A DNA stretch of 64,000 nt from Sapria himalayana (GCA_029783825.1 JAREIK010000764.1:28501-92500); one strand, 5' to 3'; positions 1 to 13,535 are shown, numbered from the stretch's first letter. The notes: generated by a model from the sequence alone, not told the origin. Numbers and translations are program-made.

Positions 1-1354
1 CGATATATTTATCTATCTATCTATCTAATAATCTACCAATATACCTGTGTTTCTATTTGTCTATCTATCTATCTACCTATCTAGTTGTTTATCTATCTAT
101 CAAGCTATTTATTTGTCTATCTATCTATTTATCTATCAATTTGTCTATTAATCTGCCTATCAATCAGTGTATTTAGCTGTCTACTAATTTGTCTATAAAT
201 CTATTTATCAATCTGTCTATAATTATATCCATTAATTTGTCTATCTATCTATCTGCCAATATATTTATATGTCTATCTTTATATTGATCTATCTATCTTT
301 CTGAATATCAATATATATATCTATATGTCTATCTATCTTTCTAACTAACTATATGTCTATTTGTCTATATATATACGTCTTTGTATCTATTTGTCTTAAC
401 TCTTTATCTATCTTTATGTTTATATATCAATCCATCTGTCTCTCTATCTATCTATCTATTTATTTTTTTGTCTTTCTATCAATCTACCAAATCATTTATC
501 TATCTAACTCTCTATCTATTTGTCAATATATTAGTCTATAATATATCAATTTATTTGTCTATCTATTAATCTATTAATCTATCAATCTATATTTCTATCT
601 ATCTATCTTTTAATCTATCTATCTATTTGTCTATCTATAAATCTATCAATAAATTAATCTATAAGACTATATTTTTATCTATCTATCTGCTTATCTATCT
701 ATATATCAGTATGTCTATCTATCTTTATAATAATCTATCTATCTTTATGTGTGTGTTTTTATTTGTCTATCTATTTGTCTCTCTATCTATCTATATATCT
801 ATCTATCAATCTTTCTATCAATCTATCAATTTATCTATCAATCTATCTATCTATGAATATGTATATCAATCTATCAATCAATTTGTTTAACAATATTTTA
901 TATATTTATCTATCTGTCTGTCTGTCTATATATCAATCTTTTTGTCTATCTATCTATCTATATATCTATCATTATATATATTTATCTTTTTGTCTACCTA
1001 TCTATTTATTTATTTACCTATCTATCTGTCTATAAATCTATGTATCTATTTGTCTATCAATCTATCGATCAATCTATCTATCAAACTGTCTATCTATCTA
1101 TGTATTTATCTAATTGTCTATCTATTTGCGTGTCTATCTTTTTTTGTATTTGTTTGTCTGAATGCTTACTTTCCTGCCTGTCTACCTATCTGATTATATA
1201 TCTTTCTATCTATCTATCTATCTATTTATCTATCTATATGTCTTTCTATTTATCTAATTATCTATCTGTCCATCTATTTTTAGATTTATTTATATGTCTA
1301 TATATTTTTTTGTATGTCTGTATGTCTATCTATATACCTATCTTTCTTTTTATT

Positions 1355-1385
<31 letters not shown>

Positions 1386-1974
1386 TTGTCTATCTTTCTA
1401 TCAAAATATTTATATATATATAGTTCTATCTATCTGTCTGTCTGCCAGTTTGTCTATTTATTTATTTATTTATCTGTCTATCTATCAATCTCTCTAATTT
1501 TTATTATTTATATCTATATGGCTACCTATCTGTCTATCTATTTGTCTATTTATTTGTTTAATAATATATTGATCTATTTTTCTATCTTTATCTATCTAAC
1601 TTTATAAATAATTATCTATCTATCTATCAGTTATCAATCAGTCTTTTTATCTTTCTATCAACTTGCTTATCAATCTATTTATAAATATATTTATTTGTTA
1701 GTCTATTAATCTATCTATCTATCAATTAATCAATCTATCTATCAATTAATCAATCAATTTGTCTATCAATCAGTCTATCATTCTATTAATCAATATGTCT
1801 ATCAATCTATTTATCAATTTTCTATCAATTTGTCTGTCAATTTGTCTTTCTTTGTGCCAATCTATTTATCTATATATCTATTATCAATTTATATATTCAT
1901 CTATCTATTAATCAATCTTTCTTTCTTTCCAACTATCTATATGTCTGTCTGTCTGTCTATTTATCTATCTATCT
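1..1974 (-). repeat. Degenerate TATC/TGTC tetranucleotide array (GATA array in inverse polarity)
   Basis: The stretch is almost wholly built of TATC, TGTC, TATT and similar four-base words kept in register, the complement of the GATA/GACA words filling the rest of the window. Divergence from a pure repeat is high and mostly by substitution. All three + frames are open because the TATC strand of the repeat has no stop word (it reads Tyr-Leu-Ser-Ile in every frame), so the ORFs here are not genes. I see no unique sequence in it. Confidence 0.95.
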
Positions 1975-2514
1975 AGATATATAGAAAGATGAACAAATGG
2001 ATAGATAGATTGATATAATGATTAATAGAAAGATAGATATATAGATTGATAGATATATTGATAACCATATTGATTGATATATTCATACAAATTTTTATAG
2101 CTAGATAGATAGATAGACAAATAGATATAAAGATAGAAAGTCAGAAAGATAGATAGATAAATAGATAGATAGATAGACATATACATAAATAGATAATTAT
2201 ATATAGATTTATATATATATACACTCACACAAATAGATAGATTGATAGATGGATATATAGACAAACATACAGACAAATAGATAGACAGCTTGATAGACAG
2301 ACACACATATAGAAATATAAAAATATAGACAAATAGATTAATAGAGAGATAGACAAATTAATAGATAAATTGATAGACATATAGATAAATAGATTGATAC
2401 AAAGATAGTTCGATAGATTTAAAGAATTTTTGATAGAGTGATTGATAAATAGATTGATTAGTAGATAGAAAGTTTGATAGATAGATTGATAGATTATTAT
2501 TCAGATAGATGGAT

Positions 2515-2556
<42 letters not shown>

Positions 2557-4618
2557 AGATAAAAAGATAGCAATATAGATATATAGATAGATAAGTAGAT
2601 CCATATACAAAAATAAAAACACATATATAGGCATATAGATAGATAGTTAGATAGACAATAAGATAGTCAGATAGATATAAAGATAGATAGAAGAAAGATA
2701 GATAGACATATAGTTAGACAGACAGACATATGTTAGATAAATAGATAGATATAAAGATAGATAGATAGATATACAAATAGATAAAAAGATAGACATATAG
2801 ATAGATAGATAGACAAATAGATAGTTAGATAGATAGCCAGATAGATAGACATATAGGTAGATTGATAGAGAGAAATATAGATAGAGAAATTGAAAGATAG
2901 ATAGATAAATACATAGAAAGATAGATAGATAGAAAAATTGAAAAACATATAGATAGATAGAAAGATAGATAGCTAGATTGATAGTTATAAACATAGATAG
3001 AGAGATACACAAATAGATAGATAGATATAGATAGATAGATAGATAGATAGGTAGGTAGAAATTCATATATATAGACAGTAGATAGATAGATAGATAGATA
3101 GAAGAAAGATAGCCATATAGATAGACAAATAGATAGATAAACATATAGTTAGACATATATATAGACAAATAAAAGACATATTGATAAACAAATTGATATG
3201 TAGATATTTTGACATATAGATAGATAGATATACAAATAGTTATAAAGATATTTAGATAAATAGATAGTTAGATAGATATATAGATATATATATAAAGATA
3301 GACATATAGATGGATAAAAAGATAGACAGATAGATTATTTGATTATTATAAAAAAAGATAGATAGATAGACATATAGATATATATATATATATATATATA
3401 TATATCAATAGATAGATAGACATAGAGATATACAAATAGATAGAAAGATAGATAAAGATACAAATACATACATACATACATACATACATAAATACATACA
3501 TACATATATATATATATATAGAAAGATACACATAAAGATAATTAGATACATAGACATATAGATAGATAAAAAGATAGACAAAGAGATTAATTGATTTTTA
3601 TATAAAAAGAGAGATAAATAATAATATAGATACACACACACACACACACACACAGATAGATAGATAGATTGATAGATCGATATATAAATTGATAGATAAA
3701 TTGATAGATAGCTAGATAGATAGAAATATATATATATATATATATATAGAAAGATACAAAATAGATAGACAAATAGATTCACAGATTGATAGATATAGAG
3801 ATAGATAGATAGATAGTAAATAAACACATTGATAGAACTATAGAAACATACAAAGATAGACGCATAGATAGAGAGAGACATTGACAAAAAGATAGATAGA
3901 TAAATATATAGATAGAAAGATAAACAAATAGATAGACAAATAGATAAATAGATAGATAGACAAATAGATAAACAGATAAATAGATAGATATATAGAGATA
4001 TATATAGGTGGACATATAGATCTATAGATAAAAAGATGTATAGTTAGAAAAGATAAATAGATAGATGGAAGATTAGATAGACAAATAGATATAAAGATAT
4101 ATAGATAGGCAGATTAATAGATAGTATGATACATAGGTTTATAGACAACTTGATAGATTAATTTATAGATAGATTGATTGGAAGATTGTTAGACAGACAT
4201 ATAGATAGATAGATAGATAGATATAAAAGATAGATAGATAGAAACATATACAAACAGATAGATAGACAAATACATAGATAGACAGATAGATAGTCAGATT
4301 ATTTGATAGATAGATAGAATATTAAACATATAGATAGATAGATAGATAGATTAACAGATCATTTAGACATAAAGAAAGATATATAGACAAATAAATAGAT
4401 TGATAGATAGATAAAAAGATAGAAAGATAGATATATAGATAGATAGTTAGACATATAGATAGATAAATATATAGATAGGCAGATATATAGATAGATAGTT
4501 AGATATATAGATAGATAGTTAGATATATAGATAGATAGTTAGATATATAGATAGACAGATAGATAGATAGACATATTGATTGATTTATTGATTGATTAAC
4601 AAATAGATAGATTGATAG

Positions 4619-4655
<37 letters not shown>

Positions 4656-7364
4656 TTGATCAATATATTGATAGATTGATTGAAAGACATGCATATTTAG
4701 ATTGATATAAATAATAGATAGATTTATAGATAGATTTATAGACATATCTATACAAAAAATAAATAGATAGATAGTTAAATAGAGAGATAGATAGAAAGAT
4801 ATATAGATATATAGATAGAAAGATAAATAGTTAGATAGATATATAGATAGAAAGATAGATAGAGAAATAAATAGATATATAGATAGACAAATAGATAGAC
4901 AGATAGATTGAAATATTGAAAGAAAGATAGTTAGATAGACAGATAGATAGACATATATATATATATATATATATATCAAATATAAGCATTATGATACACA
5001 TATAAATATATAGAAAGATAGATAGATATATAAATAGATAGATAGACCGATATATAGATATTTACATAGATAGATAGAAAGAAAAATAGATAGACAAATA
5101 GATAGATAAACAAAAAGAAAGTCACATTTAAGACATATTGATAGACATATAGATAGAAAGAAAAATAGATAGATAGATAGATAGATAGATAAAGACATAT
5201 AAAAATAGATTGAGATATTGATAGACAAATATATAGACAAAAAGATCGACAAATAGATAGATAGATTGATAGATAGATATATAGATTTATATAAAGATAG
5301 CTAAATAGATATATAGACATATAATAGACTGATCAACAAATATGTAGATAGGTAGACAAGTAGAAAGGTAGATATACAAATAGACAAATAGTTAGATAGA
5401 TAAATAGATAGACATATAGATGGATAGATTGATAGGAGGTAGATATATAGATAGATAAATAGATACATTGATTTACTGAAAGACTGATTGTTGTATTTAT
5501 AGTTTAATAGTCAGATAGTTAGGAAAATAGAAATATAGACAATTAGAAAGATAGATACATAGATAAATACACAAATAGATATAGATATTTGTAGAGTAAT
5601 AGATGGGTAGAAAGATAGACAAATATATAGATAGATAAACTAATAAACAGATAGATATATAAACATATAGTCAAATAGATAGATAGACAAATAGAAAAAT
5701 TTATTGATAGACTGATAGAATGATAGATATACATATATATAGTTAGATAGATATATAGATAGATAAATAGATAGATAGACAAATAGATATATAATTAGAT
5801 AGTTAGACATATTAGCATATGGATAGATAGATAGATAGATTGATTATTAACCAAATTGATAGATATATAGATTTATAGAATGACAAATAAACATATATAT
5901 AGATAGACAAAAAAGTAGATTTGAGGATAAGGAGATAAAAATATAGATAGTTTGACATATATATATATATATAGACATATAGCCTGATAGATAGATTGAA
6001 CGATAGTCAGATAGATAGATAGTTAAACATATAGATAGATAGACCTATAGATAGATAGATAGACAAATTGCCTGATAAAAAGTCAGATAAAAAGGTAGAT
6101 AGATAGATACACAAATAGATATATAGAAAGTTATTGAGATAAATAATTAGGCCGATAAGTAGATATGTAGAAAAATAGATATATAGATAAACAGATAGAT
6201 AGATAATCTGATAGACAAATTGATAGATAGCTAGATAGACATATTGACAGATAGATAGTAAGATAGATTGAAAAAAAGAAAGAATGATAGAAATTTAAAT
6301 AGATAGACTAATATATTGGTAGTCTGATTGATAGTTAAAGAGTTAGGTAGTTATACAAATAGAAATATAGACAAATAGATAGATAGATAGCTATATGAAT
6401 TGGCTAATCAATAGATAGATTGATAGATAGATAGACAAATATAATTATAGACATATAGATAGAAAAAATAGATAAATAGATAGATAGACAAATAGACTTA
6501 TAGAAAGAGAAAAAGATAGATAAAAAGGTAGATATATAGACAAATAGAAAAAATAAAGTTAGTCAAATAAAAAAATAGGTAGATAGGGAGATGGATATAA
6601 AAGCAGATATACATATAGACAAATAGTAATATATATGGATTGATAGATAGACCGATCGATAACCAAAAAGATAGATGTATAGATAGATAGATAGCCAGAA
6701 AGATAGATAGATAGGCAGACAAACAGATAGATAAATATATAGATAAATAGGAAGATAGATATAATGATAGATAAATAGATAGACTATTAGATTCATTCTT
6801 TGATTGATAGTTAAATAGTTAGATAGTTAGTAAAATAGATATATAGACAAATAGACAAATCTATATATGGACAAATATCCAAATAGATAGAGAAATAGGT
6901 AGAAAGATAGATAGGTAGATAGATAGACAGGTAGATAGATATATAGATAGAAAGATATATATATATATTGACTAATATAATGATGGACTGAAACAAAATT
7001 AGATAGTTAGAAAGATATACAAATAGAAAGATATATAGTATGATAATTACAAAGATATAAAATTAGGTAATTAGAGATTCAGAGAAAAAGACAAAAAGAT
7101 AAATACACAAATAGAAAAATAGATAGATAGAAAGATAGATAGACAGTGATTGATATATTGATTGACATATAGACAGACATATAGATACATATATAGATAA
7201 ATAGATAGATAGATATAAAGATAGATAGGTAGATAGACAATTAAAAAAATAGATTTTTAGATAGATATATAGATATGTAGATATATAGGCAGATAGAAAG
7301 ATAGACAAATAATTAGATAAATAGATTGATAGATATACTTTAATGAAGATAGTCAAATATATAT
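1975..7364 (+). repeat. Degenerate GATA/GACA tetranucleotide array
   Basis: Four-base words GATA, GACA, AATA, TATA and GATT fill the stretch in near-continuous register. Short runs of pure (AT)n occur at about 2517-2553, 3376-3404, 3727-3748, 4622-4652 and 4951-4976, and (CA)n at about 3633-3654. Long open frames are only on the minus strand and encode Tyr-Leu-Ser-Ile strings. The array becomes more degenerate towards 7350 and stops abruptly at a CACTA terminus. No gene is seen. Confidence 0.95.
4481..4560 (+). repeat. 20-bp tandem repeat inside the GATA array
   Basis: The unit AGATATATAGATAGATAGTT occurs three times exactly in a row (4481-4500, 4501-4520, 4521-4540), followed by a fourth copy diverging in its second half. 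It shows recent local amplification of a mutated five-word block. Confidence 0.9.
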
Positions 7365-7660
7365 CACTACAAAAAAAATCTTAAATAACTTGGAAATATT
7401 CTCTAGCTAAATAGGATTTTACTATTGCTAAAACATAATAATGATGGATTAATGACCGAAGTTTTCCAAAACTAATGTGCTCATCGCAAAAAATTAATGT
7501 TCGAAAAATTCCTTATCAAAAAATTTGTAACGACGTAAAATTCCCTAGCTAAATTTATTTTTTCCCTTGCTAATTTTGATCGTATTTTAGATTTACAGAA
7601 AAGTCACTCGCTAAATTAGCGAGAGGAAAAATCCCTAGCTATTTTCATTCCAAAATTATT
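7365..7660 (-). repeat. CACTA terminus and subterminal repeats (3' end of a minus-strand element)
   Basis: The terminal CACTAC is followed by short motifs of the type TAGCTA/GGGA and TCGCTAA (CTCTAGCTAAATAG, TCCCTAGCTA, TCGCTAAATTAGCGAG). This resembles the right end of the complete element at 42140-42555 read in reverse. It is clearly homologous to 54827-55340: both contain TAATGTGCTCATCG and, further in, an AT-rich stretch with TATTAAATTAAAT and ACTATRAACCAT. Such motifs are bound by the element's own accessory protein in known CACTA systems; the motif binding here is inferred. Confidence 0.75.
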
Positions 7661-7823
7661 TTTACTATTTTAATTTTTTTCAAAAAAATTGATTACATAT
7701 TTTTAAGTTTTTATATTAAATTAAATAAAAACATAAACTATAAACCATAATTTAGAATTAACAAAATATAAAAGCAACTAATAAATTTTTTTGATACTAT
7801 ATATTACATTGTTAAAATAAAAA

Positions 7824-7940
7824 CATAACAAAATTTTATTACATCTTCATCAATACATCTAACGACATTGCATAAAATATAATCTATTCATGAAATTGAT
7901 GTTCCTTTCTCTCCCCTAGCTCCTCTAGTCACCAGTGAAG
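7824..7940 (-). repeat. Fourth copy of the conserved 3'-module block (inverted)
   Basis: Read on the minus strand, this contains GAGGAGCTAGGGGAGAGAAA, then TTATATTTTATGCAATGTCG, then ATTGATGAAGATGTAATAAA. These match the conserved block found on the plus strand at 17476-17706, 40434-40665 and 41740-41975. It lies about 0.5 kb inside a CACTA terminus, at a similar place to the block in the complete element, which fixes the orientation of the 7365 terminus as a 3' end. No trinucleotide array accompanies it. Confidence 0.8.
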
Positions 7941-8021
7941 AAATCATAGCCATATTTCTGTATCACACCTTTGTAAGATAAAAAAACAAACAAAAAATAA
8001 TGACCCACCTCAAGTCTCTAC

Positions 8022-8142
8022 CTTGATAATTTATTGCTGAAGAATGAAAATGATCCACCTCGGCATGAACATCAACCATTGTATTGAACATGAAGGCTTC
8101 AAAAAATGCAGGAGCCCCGATTGGAGTGATCATCAGCTTCTA
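8022..8142 (-). pseudogene. Exon-like fragment of an unrecognised gene
   Basis: On the minus strand a polypyrimidine stretch and TTCTGCTAG (acceptor-like) are followed by 121 bases open in one frame, including MITPIGAPAFFEAFMFNTMV and then DVHAEVDHFHSSAINYQ. The sequence then reaches AAG|GTAGAG, which resembles a splice donor. Composition and amino-acid use look like real protein, unlike the surrounding AT-rich DNA. I do not recognise the protein. It lies just inside the minus-strand CACTA 3' end and has the same orientation, so it could be a captured host exon or an exon of the element. The splice sites are inferred from consensus only. Confidence 0.4.
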
Positions 8143-9661
8143 CTAGCAGAATCCTTCTTTTAATTATTGTTTTATTTAAAGAAAAAAATGCAAAACAAGA
8201 CTATTGTTTTCCACTTTAATAAGAAGCACATGCAAAGCATGCCTGAAAAGCAAGAGTACACAATCATATTTTAAAATTATTAGAAATGATAATTTTAATG
8301 AGAACTAGACATTTTCTAGATCCTCAAAGCTCTAAACACAGCTTTCTACCATTATCCCAACAAATCAAACCTAAGAATGAAGTAGTGAGACCAATGTGAG
8401 GTGGAAATTATACCCAAATAAGATTCTGGATCAGGTTAGGTCATTAGAAGTAACCCTAAATTTTTATTGGTGTCCATTATATATAACTACATCTACAACA
8501 TGTATAACTACATGCTTCAGAAACTTAATATCCATCCATCTCATTCATACATGTTTTTTTTTGGATATTGTATAAATCTTTATCATTTTCCCAAATATTT
8601 TAGCAACTTAAAATGAATTTTTTCAACCTTAAATGTATTTTTATTGTATTTTTATAAGTTTGTATTAATCATTAAGCTTTAATATGTTTAGTGTTTGTAT
8701 TTTTGTTCCACTTAATATCATTTAACTAAATATGATTTCTAATAAAATGTTCATTTGTTAAAATTCATGTTGTAAATTTTAAAACAAATAACAATATGTC
8801 TGTGAAATAAATATTAAAAAAAATTTTTAAAATATAAACGTGAAGTAGTTTCATTTTACAAAGATAAAACTTTAAAAATAAAATTTATTTACAAAATAAA
8901 AATTGCACCTCATAATATGGAATATGTTATATTTATTATAAATAAACAATGTTTGAAATTTATCTATTAATTACAAAAAAAACATTTTCATGTATTCAAT
9001 TTGAAAAAAAAATTTAAAAATAATTATTCGAAAAAACAAATTCATATATTTATATGGTCATTTATAAATTTTGAATAAAATAAAAAAAAATAATTAATTG
9101 TAGAAAAATTTACTCAAATATTTATATGGTAATATGTTTTCTTTGAATAGAATTAAAGAAATAATTGATTATTTACGAAACATTAAAAGCATTTATTTAT
9201 ATGCACTACATTATATTTGTTTGAATTTTAAAGTTTCTAAAAATTTATTAATAACAATAAATAACAGGTAAAAATTTATAGATATTAATATTTTAATTAA
9301 AAAATTATATATAATAACAAAAACAATATTATCTATTTATGAACTATATTTTCATTTTTAACAAGATTGTAAAAATAAAATAATTTACAAATATGCCAAC
9401 TTCATTTATTTATATTAGTATAATGATATTTATTTTAATATAAATATTAAAAATCAACTATTTGAATAAAATAGAAGTTCATATATTTAATTCATAATTT
9501 CATTTTACACATTAATATGCTTCACACACACACACACGCGCATACACACACACACACAAATATTTGTTTTAAATATAAAAATTTACAATATTTTATACAT
9601 TGTGTATAGTATATAATAATTTATTTTAATTAAATTTTCAAAATCAAAAAATTTTAAATAC

Positions 9662-9708
<47 letters not shown>

Positions 9709-10495
9709 ATAGTTTCATGTGTAACTTTATAAATACATTATGTATATAGGTATATGTGTGTGTTTGTGTGGGTGTACAGTAGCATATGCATGCATACAAG
9801 TATATACACACTACTTTGAAAATGTAGATACATGTGTGAATATATACAAAAGTACAAAAATGTGTATGCTGATATATAATGTATAGTAATGTATATGGAT
9901 GTATAAATGTGTGTGTGTAAAAGAGTGTATATGCACATATATATTAATGCTTATATACGTAAATATCAACATTAATTTTGAGAATAAAAATACTTTAGCA
10001 CATAAATATTAAAATATTCCACAAATTCGTGAGAGTTAGAGCAAAAAGTGACATTATTTCAAGATACTACTAATCTCCCATCTATAACACTTTGCCTCAA
10101 AATTTTATCAGAGTACTACTTGCAATGATAAGGTTCATTCAATAATATATACCATGGAGTTACATTTTTATTCAATATTAGAATTTGTTCAAATAAAAAA
10201 ATCTATCTAATATCTTCTTCATCAACTCTTCTCTCTTCTTTTTCTAGTCTTTATAAGCTATTTTTAATTTTGATTATATGTGCATTTCTTATCTAAAATC
10301 TCTAGTACAAACTATTGTAATAGTAAAATTTATCATATCAATCTAGGCCTGACATCTTTCTATTCTATGAGATATTTGATTATAGAATATTTAGTATATA
10401 CTATGACTTTGGTTCCCACTAAATATGATATTAACTTGCCAAAAGAAAGGATTGTTGATACAAGTTCTTTCTCTATAGTGGTGTAATTCAATTGG
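8143..10495. other. AT-rich non-coding DNA with CA microsatellites
   Basis: No protein-like frame longer than chance is seen. (CA)n tracts lie at about 9522-9560 and 9666-9692. A 68-codon plus-strand frame at 10280-10486 has no recognisable motif and is probably fortuitous. Confidence 0.6.
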
Positions 10496-10499
10496 GCAT

Positions 10500-11050
10500 T
10501 TGAGGGCGTGTTGTTATCATTGTATATGATAATTATTTATAAATATTTGTATAACTATATAAATCTCTTCATAATTATATTTAACTATATTTGTTACTAT
10601 GTAAACTATTTTTATAACTATATTAATAACTATATATAACTATTTTTTTAATTTTATAATATTATATAACTATATGTGTAATTATATATAAATATATTTT
10701 TAAGAAAATAAATGATATGTATAATAATATATAACTATATATAATTGTATTTTACTAAATGTTTAGCTATAAAAATGTTATATATAACTATATCTTTAAC
10801 TACAAACATATTTATAACTATATATGTATTACTATATATAAATATTTGCATAACCATGTAATACTCTATATAATTAAATATAACTATATTTGTATCTATG
10901 TATACATGTATGTATTCATATAATTAAATCTATATTTTTTTATAACTTTGTATATATTTATGTATACCTACTTTTAACTACTTGTATGAATATATCTACA
11001 TATAATTATATGTTTAACTATATATAACTCTATTTTTAATTATATATACT
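10500..11050. repeat. AT-rich repeat family (ACTATATATAACTATAT type), copies 1-2
   Basis: The stretch consists of words such as AACTATAT, TATATAACTATA and TTGTAACTATGTATACATATATG. Diagnostic segments (ATATAATTAAATATAACTATA followed by a GTATACAT-type string) recur at about 12300, 12810, 14050, 31900 and 32430, in both the first island and the complete element. It is non-coding. Confidence 0.75.
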
Positions 11051-11182
11051 ATAGGTATAATAACATATAGAGGTTGAACTCCCTCTCTGGTGACTATCTT
11101 TTGAGGTATATTGATTTTTTTCTTTCTCTCTTCAAATCTCTTTATTGCCATATGACAAAGAAATTGAGGTTTAATGAAAGAA

Positions 11183-11727
11183 ATAGGGTTGAAGTTCACA
11201 AAGCTATTCAGTAGGCTATTTGCTAACAACGAGATGTGGATTTTGATGCAAGGTCTTGATGCTGGCGATAAGACAACCATTCTGTATAAGTTGAAGCTTG
11301 GTGAAATTGTCACCACAATTCCTACTATTGTCTTCAATATAAAGACTATTGAATACAAAAACAACAATTTCACTGTGTGGGATGTTGGGGGTCAAGACAA
11401 GATTCACCCTTTCTGTAAAGATTACGTCCAAAATACCCAATTTCTCATATTTGTGGTGGATAACAATGATATAAATTGTGTTATTGAAGCTAGAGATAAG
11501 TTGCATAGGATGTTAAATGAGGAAAAGTTTCGAGTGCAGTTTTGCTAGTGTTTGCCAATAAGCAAGATCATCCCATGCAATGAATGCAACTACAATTACT
11601 GACAAGCTAGGACTTCACTCTCTTCGCCAATGCCATTAGGTACATTAAAAGCAGTTGTGCTATATCTGGTGATGGCCTCTATGAGGGTCTTGATTGGCTT
11701 TCCACTTACATTTCCAGTAAGTCATAA
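11183..11727 (+). pseudogene. Processed ADP-ribosylation factor (ARF1-type) pseudogene
   Basis: Three frames taken in turn cover a whole ARF1-type small GTPase of about 181 residues with no introns. ARF proteins recruit vesicle coats at the Golgi when bound to GTP. Visible landmarks are [37 protein letters not shown], the guanine-specificity motif [16 protein letters not shown] and [10 protein letters not shown] before the stop at 11725-11727. The span is 545 bases against 546 for 181 codons plus stop, with single-base losses near 11533 and 11575 and a single-base gain near 11635. The native start codon is ATA at 11183, so the usual Met-Gly myristoylation start is lost. The P-loop reads GLDAGDKT, so its invariant glycine is Asp. 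An in-frame TAG replaces a Trp codon. No poly(A) tail is seen, so reverse-transcribed origin rests on the missing introns. It cannot give a working GTPase. Confidence 0.93.
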
Positions 11728-11979
11728 ATAATTTTAGCAGGATGAGACAAACTTTGTTGACATATCTGGATGTGGATCTAATCTTTGCCTACTTTGTCTA
11801 TGTTTTGTTCTGTTATGTGGATGATATCATCTAGTTCTAGAGGGATTCAAATAATATTTATATTTATATATTACACGCCTAAAATACAAGAGCTCATTTA
11901 CTTTGCACTGATCTATTGTAAGCCATGCTTGTTTGTTTTCTGTTTTGTGTCTTTTTTCCATTGGATCCCAAAGGTATAA
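11728..11979 (+). other. Possible 3' UTR of the ARF1 pseudogene
   Basis: About 250 bases downstream of the ARF stop are less repetitive and T-rich (GTCTATGTTTTGTTCTGTTATG, then TTGTTTTCTGTTTTGTGTC), unlike the ACTATATA repeat that resumes at about 11980. This fits a transcribed 3' UTR carried along with the coding part. No polyadenylate tract remains. This is inferred from composition only. Confidence 0.4.
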
Positions 11980-12915
11980 GAACATATAACTATAAATAAT
12001 TGTCTTTAACTATATGTATAAATTAAAATATTATACATAACTAAAAATATATAAATATAAATTAGTATATAAAAATATATTTTACCATATATATACCTAT
12101 AGATAACTATATGTACATATATAAAAGTATATGAAAAAATATATATAACTACATTTATAAATATAAGTATAACTATATGGGTAACTATATGTATAACCAC
12201 ATATAACTATATGTATAATTACATGTGTATCAACATACAACATTATTTTTAACTATATGTGTATAACTATATGTAAATATTTGTATAACTATATATAAAT
12301 ATTTGTATAAATACATAACACTATATAATTAAATAAAACTATATTTGTAACTATGTATACATATATGTAAATTTATATATTTATTTATAACTTCATATAT
12401 TTATGTATAACTATATAAAAATATTTATAGCTATATATACTATATTTATAATTATATAAAAAGTGAGATAAAAAGTGATTTAATATAACTTATATTTAAT
12501 ATACATTAGTATATATTTGTATAACAATAAAAGCTTTATAAATAACTTATATTTAATATACATTAGTATATATTTGTATATAAAAATGTATTTTATTATA
12601 TCTATACCTATACATAACTCTATGTATAATTATATAAAATTATAAGAAAAAATATATATACCTACAAGTATAAATATAAGGATAACTATACGCGTAACTA
12701 TATGTATAACCACATGTAGCTATATTTATAATTACATGTATGACAACATACAACATTATGTTTTTCTATATGTGTATAAATATATATAAATATTAGTATA
12801 TCTATATAACACTTTATATAATTAAATATAACTATATTTGTAACTATCTAAATATATATGTAAACATATATATTTGTTTATAACTTTGTATACATTTATG
12901 TATAACTACTTATAA
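11980..12915. repeat. AT-rich repeat family, two tandem units of about 0.51 kb
   Basis: The segment beginning CTATATGTATAACCACAT near 12189 recurs near 12700, followed in both by AACATACAACATTAT, then ATAATTAAATA and TTTGTAACTAT. Spacing is about 511 bases. Related copies sit at about 31757 and 32308 in the complete CACTA element. It is non-coding. Confidence 0.8.
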
Positions 12916-12916
12916 T

Positions 12917-13365
12917 TATTTGGAGCTATGGATCAATACAAAATTGCCTCAGAAATCAGGTATGATTTGGATGATAGCTATCATACACTACTTTCTTTTT
13001 CCTTTTAAAACTAATGAATGCTGATAAAATATTCATAAAATTTGAAACTTCTAAGCATATCACAATGTTCCTATAATAATGAGAGTAATATAATTTCAAA
13101 TTTATTTAACAATTTACATCCTCAGTTCATTGGGTACACTTAGGGAAAGCTACATGAGTTGGTAATGAAATCATACAAATATCATGAGTTTGCTGATACT
13201 CAAAATGAGGTATTGGAGCTATGGATCAATGCAAACCTATCTCATAAATCAAGTATCATTTTTATGATAGCCATCACATACTGCTTTATTTTTTCCTTAT
13301 TAAACTAATGAATGGTGAAAAAATGTTCATAAAATTTGAAACTTGTAATCATATTACGTTCGCTA
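12917..13365 (+). repeat. Direct duplication of about 150 bp (294 bp apart)
   Basis: The segments 12923-13070 and about 13217-13365 both begin GGAGCTATGGATCAAT and both carry TATGATAGCTATCA or TATGATAGCCATCA. They then share CTTTTTCCTT, AAACTAATGAATG, and TTCATAAAATTTGAAACTT. Between them, after TCCTCAGTTCATTGGG, lies a stretch that looks exon-like (CATGAGTTTGCTGATACTCAAAATGAG), but I cannot assign it to a protein. This is probably a duplicated exon-intron piece of an unknown source. Confidence 0.75.
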
Positions 13366-13535
13366 TTATGTTTCTTTCATGGCTGATTTATGAGCTTCTC
13401 TAGACTATTATGCATTTCTATTTAATTTTACTTATCATCTAGTTTGTGCTTTGCTTATTCACTTGATATCTACATGAAAACATCCATTGAGTATCCAAGT
13501 AATTTTACACGTGGAACTTGATTGAGTATATATGC

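Noticed and set aside
1..7364. CRISPR-like array because of short repeats with spacers
   Set aside because: The repeats are four-base words with no constant 24-40-base repeat and unique spacers. The setting is eukaryotic.
11216..11506. 96-codon minus-strand frame opposite the ARF1 pseudogene
   Set aside because: A shadow of the ARF reading frame on the other strand.
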